Origin: Paucisalibacillus globulus DSM 18846
Lineage (GTDB): Bacteria; Bacillota; Bacilli; Bacillales; Amphibacillaceae
NCBI RefSeq assembly: GCF_000482485.1
Contig: NZ_KI519439.1
Coordinates: 1-39,489, forward strand
Reading direction: 5' to 3'
DNA length: 39,489 nucleotides
Part shown: piece after piece, positions 18,382 to 26,741 of the stretch
Layout: every line of letters begins with the position of its first letter
Position numbering within the stretch: position 1 is the stretch's first letter
The notes under the pieces: model-generated
Told to the model about the DNA's origin: nothing
The model's database searches: none
The model's input: the letters and a program-made list of their open reading frames with translations, nothing else
Program-made: the position numbers and the translations under genes

Positions 18382-20715
18382 ATGCTTGGAGATACTAGCT
18401 TTGCAATTCACCCTGGAAAAGAGCAGCAATCAGGTTCAAAAACATACAGAGATATCGGTAAATTACATAATTATCAAGAGAAAGATAATACGTATATGTT
18501 TTCTTGTGAAAATGGCACTATTGCCATCCAATTTTATACAGAATCTATCGTTCGAGTAATCATGAACCAGAAGAATCCAATTGATTTACAAGGTTCAAAG
18601 GCAGTTATCGCTAAACCGAAGAAAGTTACGATAGAAGTGACTGACGACGATGAGAGGATTCTTCTTTCTACAATAAATGTGCAATTGGTAATCACAAAAG
18701 AACCTTTTCGGATTACGTTTAAAGATTCACAAGGTAGGGAGATAGTATCTGAAGGTAAGTATGGTATGGCATATCGTGAAAATGGTGAAGTTATTGCTTG
18801 TAAACAAATGAGTGAGAACGATCATTTCTACGGCTTTGGTGAAAAGTCTGGACACCTAGATAAACGTGGTGAAAAATTGGAAATGTGGAATACCGATGTG
18901 TACGCACCACATAATCCAGAAACAAATGCTTTATATGAATCTATTCCTTTTTTCATGACATTACGCGAGGGAAAAGCACATGGGATTTTCTTTGATAACA
19001 CATTTAGAACGTTCTTTGATATGAAAACATCAGAGGAATATTATTCTTTTTCTGCTGAAGGTGGCCAGCTAGATTACTATGTAATGGTTGGGCCACACCC
19101 AAAAACAGTGTTGGAACAATACACCTATCTAACTGGTAGAATGCCACTACCACCGAAATGGTCACTAGGATACCATCAATCTCGTTATAGCTATGAAACG
19201 GAGACTGAGGTTAGAGAGTTAGCTAGAAACTTTATGGAAAAAGATATACCCATTGATGTGATTCATCTAGATATTCATTATATGAATGGCTATCGAGTGT
19301 TTACTTTTGATAAAGAACGATTTCCAAATCCAGAAAAACTAATCGCCGATTTAAAGGAAATGGGTATACGTGTTGTACCTATAGTTGATCCAGGTGTGAA
19401 GAAGGATGCTGAATATCCGATTTACCAGGAAGGTGTACAAGAGGACCACTTTTGTAAATACATGGAAGGGGAAATATACTATGGTGAGGTTTGGCCTGGT
19501 ATCAGTGCATTCCCTGATTTTACCGAAGAAGAGGTTCGAAAATGGTGGGGGGAAAAGCATGCATTCTATACTTCGATGGGGATTGAAGGAATTTGGAATG
19601 ACATGAATGAACCTGCTGTCTTTAATGAAACGAAAACAATGGATGTTTCCGTTATGCATCGTAATGATGGAAATCCAACAACACATCGTGAGCTACACAA
19701 TGTATATGGGTTATTGATGGGAAAGGCAACATATGAAGGAATGAAGGACAATCTTCATGGTAAACGTCCATTCCTGTTAACTCGTGCAGGTTATGCTGGC
19801 GTTCAGCGCTATGGTTCGGTATGGACTGGCGATAATCGTAGCTTCTGGGAGCATCTACAAATGTCGTTACCTATGGTAATGAATTTAGGATTATCAGGGG
19901 TTGCTTTTACAGGTCCCGATGTTGGTGGATTTGCACACGATACGAATGCAGAACTACTAACACGCTGGACACAAGTTGGTGCATTTACACCGTTTTTCCG
20001 AAACCATTCTGCCATCGGTTTCCGTTATCAAGAGCCTTGGCAGTTTGGGGAAAAGTACGAAACGATTATGAAGAAGTACATTCAATTGCGTTATATATGG
20101 ATGCCACAGCTATACTCCCTATTCTATCAAGCAAGTAAACAAGGATTACCTGTTATGCGTCCATTGTTAATGGAATATCCTAACGATGCTAAAACGTATA
20201 ACTTAAATGACCAGTTTATGATTGGAGATAATGTAATAATGGCACCAATTTTATCTCCATCTGTAACAAATCGAGTGGTATACTTGCCTAAGGGGGATTG
20301 GATTGAATATTCTACAGGTGACAGTTTCGAAGGCGAAAAGGTTCATCTTGTCCATGCTGAGTTAGAGGACTTACCAATTTTTGTTCGTAAAGGTTCTGCA
20401 ATTATGCATGGAGAATGGAATTCCAATCAAGATAAAGAAACGAAGGTCTTAACAATGAAGGTATACACTTCTAATGAGGATGGGAATTATCAGTTTACCT
20501 TCTATGATGATGATGGAGAAACGTTTGCTTATGAAAATGGAGAATATTTGAAACTTGATTTAGATATTCAATCTGTTGCCGATAGTATAAATGTAGTAAT
20601 CTTAGACACAGAGGGGAACTACCGACCTCCATATCAAGAGATTCATATAGAAACAGTTGGATCTAGTAAACGGATTTTAATAAATGGAAAAGAGAGCAAT
20701 ATAATTAAATTATAA
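18382..20715 (+). CDS. Alpha-glucosidase, glycoside hydrolase family 31
   Basis: A 777-residue cytoplasmic GH31 enzyme. It has an N-terminal beta-sandwich (to about residue 240), then the catalytic barrel starting near RMPLPPKWSLGYHQSRYSY. The nucleophile is D407 in GIWNDMNEP and the acid/base is D484 in SVWTGDNRS; HSAIGFRYQEPW follows, as in maltose-type GH31 enzymes. It releases glucose from non-reducing ends of alpha-glucosides. The start is ATG 18382, 7 nt after CAGGAGG (18368-18374); the frame extends upstream to TTG 18358 without a site. It lies between the GH13 glucosidase and the regulator, so two different folds supply the glucosidase step in one locus. Confidence 0.92.
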   Translation: MLGDTSFAIHPGKEQQSGSKTYRDIGKLHNYQEKDNTYMFSCENGTIAIQFYTESIVRVIMNQKNPIDLQGSKAVIAKPKKVTIEVTDDDERILLSTINVQLVITKEPFRITFKDSQGREIVSEGKYGMAYRENGEVIACKQMSENDHFYGFGEKSGHLDKRGEKLEMWNTDVYAPHNPETNALYESIPFFMTLREGKAHGIFFDNTFRTFFDMKTSEEYYSFSAEGGQLDYYVMVGPHPKTVLEQYTYLTGRMPLPPKWSLGYHQSRYSYETETEVRELARNFMEKDIPIDVIHLDIHYMNGYRVFTFDKERFPNPEKLIADLKEMGIRVVPIVDPGVKKDAEYPIYQEGVQEDHFCKYMEGEIYYGEVWPGISAFPDFTEEEVRKWWGEKHAFYTSMGIEGIWNDMNEPAVFNETKTMDVSVMHRNDGNPTTHRELHNVYGLLMGKATYEGMKDNLHGKRPFLLTRAGYAGVQRYGSVWTGDNRSFWEHLQMSLPMVMNLGLSGVAFTGPDVGGFAHDTNAELLTRWTQVGAFTPFFRNHSAIGFRYQEPWQFGEKYETIMKKYIQLRYIWMPQLYSLFYQASKQGLPVMRPLLMEYPNDAKTYNLNDQFMIGDNVIMAPILSPSVTNRVVYLPKGDWIEYSTGDSFEGEKVHLVHAELEDLPIFVRKGSAIMHGEWNSNQDKETKVLTMKVYTSNEDGNYQFTFYDDDGETFAYENGEYLKLDLDIQSVADSINVVILDTEGNYRPPYQEIHIETVGSSKRILINGKESNIIKL

Positions 20716-20740
20716 ATTAGTAGGGGTAGAGGGTGAGGAA

Positions 20741-21757
20741 ATGGTAACAATTAAAGACGTGGCAAAAATAAGTGGGGTTTCCCCCTCTACAGTTTCTCGT
20801 GTTATTTCCAATAATCCAAGGATTAGTGAGGAAACGAAGAAAAAAGTTCGTAAGGCCATGAAGGAATTAGGTTATCACCCTAATATTAATGCTCGTAATC
20901 TAGTAGCAAAGTCGACGAAAGCTATTGGTGTCATTATGCCATCATCGGCTGATAAAGCATTACAGAATCCATTTTTTCCAGAAATACTACGTGGGATTAT
21001 GTCTGTTATTCATAAAGTGGAGTACTCGATGTCCCTTTCTACTGGTGAAACAGAAGAAGAGATATTTCATGAAGTACAACGAATGGTGCATGGTAGTTAT
21101 GTCGATGGGGTTATTTTGCTTTACTCACGAATTGATGATAAAGTAACTACTTTTTTACGTGAACAGGGTTTTCCATTTGTTATTGTTGGTAAGCCACATG
21201 ACTTTGAAACAGAAATAACACATGTGGATAATGATAACTTTAGAGCTGGAAAAGAAATCACCAAGCATTTAATAAGCATGGGGCATAAACAAATTGGCTT
21301 TATTGGTGGATCGAGGGATTTGTTTGTGACACGTGACCGCGAAAATGGATACTTAGCGGCATTACAGGAAGCAGGTATCAAAGATTGCGATTCCTACATG
21401 ATTCATACGGAGTTTCTGAAATCAGGTGGACGAGAAGCGGTGGAACACTTGATGTCACTTGATACACCCCCAACCGGATTAGTTGTCAGTGATGACTTAA
21501 TTAGCTTAGGGATGTTAAGCATGTTAGAAGAGTATGGTATTCGAGTGCCACAAGATATTTCAATGGTAAGTTTTAATAATGTTTACCTTTCAGAAATTAC
21601 TAGACCAGCATTAACAACCGTTGATATTCAAATCTATGATTTGGGTGCACAATCAGCAAAGGTTTTAATTGAAAAAACGAAAAATAAAAATGAACCAACT
21701 AAACGAATCATTATTCCTCATAAGATTGTATATCGGGATTCGGTTAGTGAACGATGA
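20741..21757 (+). CDS. LacI-family maltodextrin regulator (MalR/MdxR-like)
   Basis: A 338-residue cytoplasmic DNA-binding protein. Residues 1-22 form the LacI helix-turn-helix (TIKDVAKISGVSPSTVSRVI), followed by a hinge with the NARNLV segment, then a periplasmic-binding-like sugar domain (IGVIMPSS, YVDGVILL, GGSRDLFVTRDRENGY, GLVVSDDLI). It sits at the end of the maltodextrin genes, 25 nt after the GH31 gene, and is the natural candidate for the two LacI-type operators at 11804 and 11858. B. subtilis MdxR is encoded at the front of the equivalent operon, so the position differs. It might act as repressor or activator; this cannot be told from the sequence. Confidence 0.85.
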   Translation: MVTIKDVAKISGVSPSTVSRVISNNPRISEETKKKVRKAMKELGYHPNINARNLVAKSTKAIGVIMPSSADKALQNPFFPEILRGIMSVIHKVEYSMSLSTGETEEEIFHEVQRMVHGSYVDGVILLYSRIDDKVTTFLREQGFPFVIVGKPHDFETEITHVDNDNFRAGKEITKHLISMGHKQIGFIGGSRDLFVTRDRENGYLAALQEAGIKDCDSYMIHTEFLKSGGREAVEHLMSLDTPPTGLVVSDDLISLGMLSMLEEYGIRVPQDISMVSFNNVYLSEITRPALTTVDIQIYDLGAQSAKVLIEKTKNKNEPTKRIIIPHKIVYRDSVSER

Positions 21758-21758
21758 G

Positions 21759-21784
21759 AGGCCAAATTGGCTTCTTTTTTTTTC
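21759..21784 (+). terminator. Intrinsic terminator of the maltodextrin gene cluster
   Basis: GAGGCCA pairs with TGGCTTC across a 3-nt loop and is followed by a run of ten T. Confidence 0.8.
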
Positions 21785-21968
21785 TTGTCGCGGACTGCTC
21801 AGTGTTTAAGTACACTATACATATCTTTGATAAAGTTGAAATAAATTTCAAAATTTGAACAATGTAATAAAATGAATCGATATGATTTTACCTAAACATG
21901 ATGCATTAAGTTTAGCTAGAACTCTATAAAAATAACATTACTTTGAAATATTATTTCAAAAATACTAG

Positions 21969-21997
21969 TTGACTATTGGAATTTTATTTACTATACT
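21969..21997 (+). promoter_or_regulatory. SigA-type promoter of the MurNAc-salvage operon
   Basis: TTGACT (21969-21974) and TATACT (21992-21997) are separated by 17 bp. Transcription would start near 22004 and leave a ~170-nt leader before the lipoprotein gene. The leader contains a cre-like site, a 9-bp inverted repeat and a weak TTGGGT/GCCCAA hairpin (about 22001-22026) followed by TTATTTTT. Between 21785 and 21968 I see nothing else. Confidence 0.75.
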
Positions 21998-22042
21998 TGG
22001 TTTGGGTAAAGGTGAAAAAGCCCAATTATTTTTCCTTCTATT

Positions 22043-22056
22043 TGAAAGGGTTTACA
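22043..22056 (+). promoter_or_regulatory. cre-like site in the MurNAc operon leader
   Basis: TGAAAGGGTTTACA matches the cre pattern TGNAANCGNTNNCA except that the central C is G. It is placed about 40-50 nt after the predicted start of transcription, where CcpA could block elongation. Confidence 0.35.
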
Positions 22057-22062
22057 TAACAT

Positions 22063-22089
22063 TTTCTGTAATTTGCTAGTTTACAGAAA
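22063..22089 (+). promoter_or_regulatory. Inverted repeat, candidate operator for the RpiR/MurR-type regulator
   Basis: TTTCTGTAA and TTACAGAAA are perfect 9-bp inverted arms separated by 9 nt, so half-sites are 18 bp apart and on nearly the same DNA face. It lies in the leader of the operon that encodes the RpiR-type regulator as its last gene. Link to that protein is inference. Confidence 0.45.
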
Positions 22090-22176
22090 GCAGATTACTA
22101 GGATAATCAATTACTCGCACAAATTAGTAGGAAGAATATCGCTTCAAAGACTAATCAAAAGGACGAGAGGGGATTA

Positions 22177-23484
22177 ATGATGAAAAAGAAATTAGGATTT
22201 TTAGCTTTTGTTCTTGTTATAACAATGCTACTACTTGCAGCATGTGGTAACGATGATAAAAAGGGCTCAGATGAAAGTAAAGGATCTTCTAGTGATGGGG
22301 AACAAATCACTTTAGAATTCTGGACGATGCAATTACAACCTACATTTACAGATTACATCAATGGTATTATTGAGGATTTTGAAGCAGAAAATCCAGATAT
22401 TAAAATCGATTGGTTAGATGTACCTGCAGCAGATTTAAGTAAAAAAATTCTAACTGCAGTAAGCACGGACACAGCTCCAGATGTTGTAAACCTTAATCCA
22501 ACATTTGCATCTCAGCTTGCTGAGCTTGATGCACTTGTAAATATGGAAGAGGCAGTATCTGATGAAGATAAAGCATTATACGTAAAAGGTGCTTGGGAAG
22601 CAAACCAAATTGATGGAAAAACGTTCGCAATTCCTTGGTATCTTTCTACTTCTGTAACATTAAATAACAAACTAATCTTTGAAGAAGCAGGCTTAGATCC
22701 TGAAAAACCAGCAGCGACTTATGAAGAAGCAGCAGAATATGCAAAAGTCATTAAAGAAAAAACGGGCAAATATGGTTACTTCCCATCTATGGATCTATCT
22801 TTAGTACTTCAACATATGGTTATGATGGGTGCTGAATTAACAAATGAAGATGGCACACAAGCAGCATTCAACTCAGCTGAAGGACTACATGCATTTGAAT
22901 ATTTTACAAATTTATATAAAGATGGATTAATTCCTAGAGAAGCATTAACTGGTGATCAACGCTCAACGATTGATATGTATCAAGCAGGTCAAGTGGCATT
23001 CTTTGACGGCTCACAATTCATTGTACAAGTGAAAGAAAATGCACCAGAAATCTATGAAAATACATTACCATCTGAAGCAATCACTGGTAAGTCTGGTAAG
23101 AAAACTATGTCCGTACAGAACGTTGTTGTACCAAGCCAAACAGAACATGAAGAAGCAGCAGTTAAATTTGCTTTATTCTTAACAAATGGTGATAACCAAC
23201 TAGAATTCTCTAAGTTAACACCAATTCTACCATCAAACGTAGAAGCTTTAGCAGATCCTTACTTCACAGAGGCTGGGGATGATGCTGAACCTACTGATTT
23301 AGTTCGTATCGTATCTGCATCACAATTAGACAGTGCAGAACTACTTATTCCTCCAATGGAAAACTATGACGAGCTAAGACAAGCAATGTACGACGCAATC
23401 TCAGCATCCATGCTTGGTGAAATGACACCACAAGAAGCACTAGACCAAGCAGAACAAGCATGGAATGAAATTCTAGCAAAATAA
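22177..23484 (+). CDS. Sugar ABC transporter substrate-binding lipoprotein (cell-wall sugar operon)
   Basis: A 435-residue exported lipoprotein. The signal peptide (KKKLGFLAFVLVITMLLLAAC) places the lipidated Cys at about residue 23, followed by a charged linker. The mature part is an extracellular solute-binding protein of the COG1653 (UgpB/MsmE-like) group (LEFWTMQLQPTFTDYINGII, INLNP-like VVNLNPTFASQLA, DMYQAGQVAFFDGSQF). ATG 22177 or 22180 follows CGAGAGGGG. It is the first gene of an operon with two permeases, NamZ, MurQ, an amino-sugar kinase and an RpiR-type regulator. A MurNAc-containing mono- or disaccharide is therefore the likely ligand (inference). Confidence 0.85.
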   Translation: MMKKKLGFLAFVLVITMLLLAACGNDDKKGSDESKGSSSDGEQITLEFWTMQLQPTFTDYINGIIEDFEAENPDIKIDWLDVPAADLSKKILTAVSTDTAPDVVNLNPTFASQLAELDALVNMEEAVSDEDKALYVKGAWEANQIDGKTFAIPWYLSTSVTLNNKLIFEEAGLDPEKPAATYEEAAEYAKVIKEKTGKYGYFPSMDLSLVLQHMVMMGAELTNEDGTQAAFNSAEGLHAFEYFTNLYKDGLIPREALTGDQRSTIDMYQAGQVAFFDGSQFIVQVKENAPEIYENTLPSEAITGKSGKKTMSVQNVVVPSQTEHEEAAVKFALFLTNGDNQLEFSKLTPILPSNVEALADPYFTEAGDDAEPTDLVRIVSASQLDSAELLIPPMENYDELRQAMYDAISASMLGEMTPQEALDQAEQAWNEILAK

Positions 23485-23523
23485 TACTCTAATCTGGAGG
23501 GGGATTCCCCCTCTCTAGTATTA
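23482..23523 (+). promoter_or_regulatory. Hairpin 1 after the binding-protein gene
   Basis: An outer stem TAATACT/AGTATTA (23482-23488 with 23517-23523) and inner stem GAGGGGG/CCCCCTC (23497-23503 with 23507-23513) overlap the stop codon. A partial terminator or mRNA 3' stabiliser. Confidence 0.6.
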
Positions 23524-23672
23524 TATTAGTATCTTGAAATGGATAAGAAATACGGTTTGATTTATCGCAGGTTAACTGGCTGTAAGACCCTAAACGATAG
23601 GAATTCGAGTGGAATTCAAGAATTATAAGTGGGGGATCAACAGCCAATAAAAGCTAAGGTTCGTTCAACTAA

Positions 23673-23709
23673 CAATCAGTGGGATGAGTACAAAAACCCC
23701 CACTGATTG
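23673..23709 (+). promoter_or_regulatory. Hairpin 2 in the binding-protein/permease gap
   Basis: An 11-bp perfect stem CAATCAGTGGG/CCCACTGATTG (23673-23683 with 23699-23709) and a 15-nt loop. Confidence 0.6.
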
Positions 23710-23730
23710 AAGTTTCACTTTATGCACAGA

Positions 23731-23770
23731 GCGGCCCGAATACACGGAAATCGGAGTGTATTCGGGCCGC
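23731..23770 (+). promoter_or_regulatory. Hairpin 3, GC-rich 15-bp perfect stem
   Basis: GCGGCCCGAATACAC (23731-23745) pairs perfectly with 23756-23770 around a 10-nt loop. It is far more GC-rich than its surroundings and has no T run after it, so it looks like an mRNA stability element rather than a terminator. With hairpins 1 and 2 it fills the 333-nt gap between binding protein and permease. Confidence 0.65.
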
Positions 23771-23817
23771 GGATATGATTAGAAAGATATAACCTCTAAA
23801 AGAACGGGGTGGAATCC

Positions 23818-24684
23818 TTGAGAAACAATAAGCTTACACCATACTTATTTTTATTACCAGGCTGTCTAATTTTAGGAGCCTTTATCTTCTATCCAATGCT
23901 ACAAGCAATATGGCTAAGTTTTACCGATTACAATATGATTCATGATCCATCGTTTGTTAAACTCGACAACTATACCGAGCTATTCCAAGATCCTTTATTC
24001 TGGAAAACATTAACGAACACACTAATCTATTTAGTAGGTGTTGTACCTGCACTTGTTATTATTCCAATCTTTTTAGCAGTATTAGTTAACCAAAAACTAA
24101 AAGGAATTGCCTTTTTTCGTAGTGCTTTCTACATACCAGTAGTAACATCTCTAGTTGTAGCAGGTATTGCTTGGGACTGGGTATATAAAGAGAATGGACT
24201 ACTAAATTATGTACTTGATCTATTGAATATAATTTCTGAACCAATTCCATGGTTAACCTCCACACATACCGCATTATTTGCAGTAATGGTTGTTACTGTT
24301 TGGAAGGGTTTAGGTTACTATATGATTATTTATTTAGCTGGATTACAGTCTATACCAGATAGTTTATATGAAGCTGCAGATATTGATGGGGCAAACTGGT
24401 GGCAAAAAATGACTCGTATTACAATTCCAATGCTAATGCCGTTTGTTCTAATTGTAACGATTATGTCATCCATTGCTGCTATGAAAGTGTTTGAAGAAAT
24501 TTACGTCATGACTGGCGGAGGACCACTTCATAGCTCTGAAACGCTAGTATTCTATATTTACACACAAGCATTTGACCGATTAAATATGGGGTATGCAAGT
24601 GCAGCAGGTGTAATATTATTCTTATTAACTCTAGTATTCTCGCTCATTAACTTAAAAGTTATGGGTAAGGATAATTCGGAATAG
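23818..24684 (+). CDS. Sugar ABC transporter permease (MalF/UgpA type)
   Basis: A 288-residue polytopic membrane protein with six predicted helices, starting NKLTPYLFLLPGCLILGAF. The EAA loop is DSLYEAADIDGANWWQKM. I prefer TTG 23818, 5 nt after GGGGTGG (23806-23812); GTG 23809 lies inside that site and is less likely. It pairs with the next gene to form the transmembrane channel for the cell-wall sugar importer. The long structured gap upstream suggests its expression is set lower than that of the binding protein. Confidence 0.88.
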   Translation: MRNNKLTPYLFLLPGCLILGAFIFYPMLQAIWLSFTDYNMIHDPSFVKLDNYTELFQDPLFWKTLTNTLIYLVGVVPALVIIPIFLAVLVNQKLKGIAFFRSAFYIPVVTSLVVAGIAWDWVYKENGLLNYVLDLLNIISEPIPWLTSTHTALFAVMVVTVWKGLGYYMIIYLAGLQSIPDSLYEAADIDGANWWQKMTRITIPMLMPFVLIVTIMSSIAAMKVFEEIYVMTGGGPLHSSETLVFYIYTQAFDRLNMGYASAAGVILFLLTLVFSLINLKVMGKDNSE

Positions 24685-24695
24685 GGGGAATCAAT

Positions 24696-25547
24696 ATGGC
24701 TAATCAAAACAAATCAACAACGTATCGAAAAATAGTTAAAAAGATATCCCTATATATTCTATTAATTGCCGTTACACTTTTTATGATTGGACCTTTTCTT
24801 TGGTTATTATCAACAGCATTAAAATCGGGTAGTGAAAATATCTTTCAATATCCACCCAAATTATTACCAGAGGATCCTACATTAGGAAACTTCTCCACCG
24901 TAATGGAGGTATTTCCTTTCTGGCGATACCTATTCAATAGTGCTGTAGTAGCGGTATTAACAGTAGTATTAAATGTATTATTCTGTTCCCTTGCAGCATA
25001 CCCGCTAGCAAGAATGAATTTTAAAGGGAAAAATATTATTTTCGTATTGATCATTGCTACCATGATGATTCCATTCCAATTATTAATGATTCCAGTTTAT
25101 CTTATTTCATTAAAGCTAGGTTTGCAGAATACCTATTTAGGTATGGTATTACCACATGTGACAACTGCATTTGGAGTATTCCTCATGCGTCAGGCATTTA
25201 TGACTGTACCAAAATCACTAGACGAATCAGCAAGAATGGATGGGGCAAACAGCTTCCAAATTTGGTTGCGTGTATTAATGCCATTAGTAAAACCAGCAAT
25301 GGTAACTTTGACAATCTTTACATTCGTTTCTGCTTGGGGAGATTTCCTATGGCCATTAATTATTGTGAATGACAATGATATGTATACATTACCACTTGGT
25401 TTAAATATGCTATCAGGAACCTTTACATCGGATTGGCGCTTAATTGCGGCTGGAGCAGTTATTTCTATGATTCCAATCATAACGATTTTCCTACTTCTTC
25501 AACGATTCTTTATCGGTGGTGCAATGAAGGGTGCAATTAAAGGATAA
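24696..25547 (+). CDS. Sugar ABC transporter permease (MalG/UgpE type)
   Basis: A 283-residue membrane protein with six helices. The EAA loop reads KSLDESARMDGANSFQIW and the C-terminus ends FFIGGAMKGAIKG, the family ATPase-contact tail. ATG 24696 follows GGGGGAATC. It lies 11 nt after the partner permease and 15 nt before namZ, so it is part of one transcript. The segment around 25171-25193 is almost identical in DNA to 39014-39036 in the second importer, which shows that the two systems are paralogues. Confidence 0.88.
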   Translation: MANQNKSTTYRKIVKKISLYILLIAVTLFMIGPFLWLLSTALKSGSENIFQYPPKLLPEDPTLGNFSTVMEVFPFWRYLFNSAVVAVLTVVLNVLFCSLAAYPLARMNFKGKNIIFVLIIATMMIPFQLLMIPVYLISLKLGLQNTYLGMVLPHVTTAFGVFLMRQAFMTVPKSLDESARMDGANSFQIWLRVLMPLVKPAMVTLTIFTFVSAWGDFLWPLIIVNDNDMYTLPLGLNMLSGTFTSDWRLIAAGAVISMIPIITIFLLLQRFFIGGAMKGAIKG

Positions 25548-25562
25548 GCAGGAGGAATGTCT

Positions 25563-26717
25563 ATGAAACTCGGCTTAGAAGTTTTTCTAGAAAATCATAC
25601 AGAAGACTATGTTGGCAAGCGTATTGGTTTGTTAACGAATTTAACAGGAGTAAATCACAATTTAGATTCGACGATTGATTTATTTTATAAGCATGAAAAC
25701 ATTCAGTTAACTGCTCTTTTTGGACCAGAGCATGGTCTTAGAGGGGAAGTTCAAGAAGGAAAACTGATCGATTCCAGTGTAGATGCTTATACCGGGGTTC
25801 CAATCTTCAGCCTGTATAACAAAGAAAAGAAACCGAATCTGGATATGCTTGAAAATGTGGATGTTGTCTTTTGTGATTTACAGGATATCGGAACCCGTTA
25901 CTATACGTTTATTTATTCATTAGCTAATACAATGCAAATTTGTGGGCAAGAAGGAAAGAAGGTAGTCGTACTGGATCGACCAAATCCAATTAATGGAGTG
26001 ACCATCGAAGGAAACTTGGTAGAAGATGAATTTCGTTCTTTCGTAGGTAAATTTCCAATTCCTGTACGTCATGGGATGACAATTGGTGAGCTAGCCTTGT
26101 TGTTTAAAAAAGAGTTTTCCATTAATTGTGAGTTGGATGTTATTCCAATGGAAGGTTGGTCAAGGGACATGTATTTTGACGAGACAGACCTCTATTGGGT
26201 TTCCCCAACTCCAAATACAACGAACATGGATATGTGTGTCTTATATCCAGGAACTTGTCTAGTAGAAGGAACGAATCTATCGGAAGGAAGAGGCACAACC
26301 AAGCCGTTTGAAGTTGTTGGTGCCCCGTTTATAGATGGTCGAAAATTAGCAGAGGAGTTAAATGCTTTAAACCTTGAAGGCGTTCGATTTCGTCAGGCAG
26401 TTTTTAAACCAATGTATTCCAAGCATGAGGGGGAAGTTTGCGAGGGTGTTCAGGTTCATGTTTCCAATCGTAGTACCCTTCACGCTTTTGAAGTAGGAAT
26501 AACATTATTAGAAACGATATACCGTCTATATCCAGATAAACTTGAATTTATTCGGGCAGGAAAAAGAAATCAATACTTCCTAGATTTATTAGCTGGTACA
26601 GATGAATTACGTAAACAAATGGAACGAGGCGATACAAGTAGGTTTCGCCAAGCGCTGTTTGAAGAAATACAGCAATTTGAATCAGTAAGAAAGAATTATT
26701 TATTGTATACAACATAG
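25563..26717 (+). CDS. namZ: Exo-beta-N-acetylmuramidase NamZ (DUF1343), predicted cytoplasmic
   Basis: A 384-residue protein of the DUF1343 family, whose B. subtilis member YbbC was shown to be the exo-muramidase NamZ that removes MurNAc from non-reducing ends. Family blocks visible are GLLTNLTGV, LFGPEHGLRG, DLQDIGTRYYTFIYSL, VLDRPNPI, RHGMTIGELA and LVEGTNLSEGRGTT. I chose ATG 25563, 7 nt after GGAGG (25551-25555); ATG 25557 is too close. There is no signal peptide: the protein starts MKLGLEVFLENHTEDYVGKR. B. subtilis NamZ is secreted, so this one should act inside on imported substrate. It sits between the permeases and murQ. Confidence 0.9.
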   Translation: MKLGLEVFLENHTEDYVGKRIGLLTNLTGVNHNLDSTIDLFYKHENIQLTALFGPEHGLRGEVQEGKLIDSSVDAYTGVPIFSLYNKEKKPNLDMLENVDVVFCDLQDIGTRYYTFIYSLANTMQICGQEGKKVVVLDRPNPINGVTIEGNLVEDEFRSFVGKFPIPVRHGMTIGELALLFKKEFSINCELDVIPMEGWSRDMYFDETDLYWVSPTPNTTNMDMCVLYPGTCLVEGTNLSEGRGTTKPFEVVGAPFIDGRKLAEELNALNLEGVRFRQAVFKPMYSKHEGEVCEGVQVHVSNRSTLHAFEVGITLLETIYRLYPDKLEFIRAGKRNQYFLDLLAGTDELRKQMERGDTSRFRQALFEEIQQFESVRKNYLLYTT

Positions 26718-26741
26718 ACAATGCGTAAAGGAGAGGTAACG

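Noticed and set aside
22001-22030. Riboswitch in the MurNAc operon leader
   Set aside because: Only a 6-bp stem followed by a T-rich stretch is seen; no known riboswitch core was recognised.
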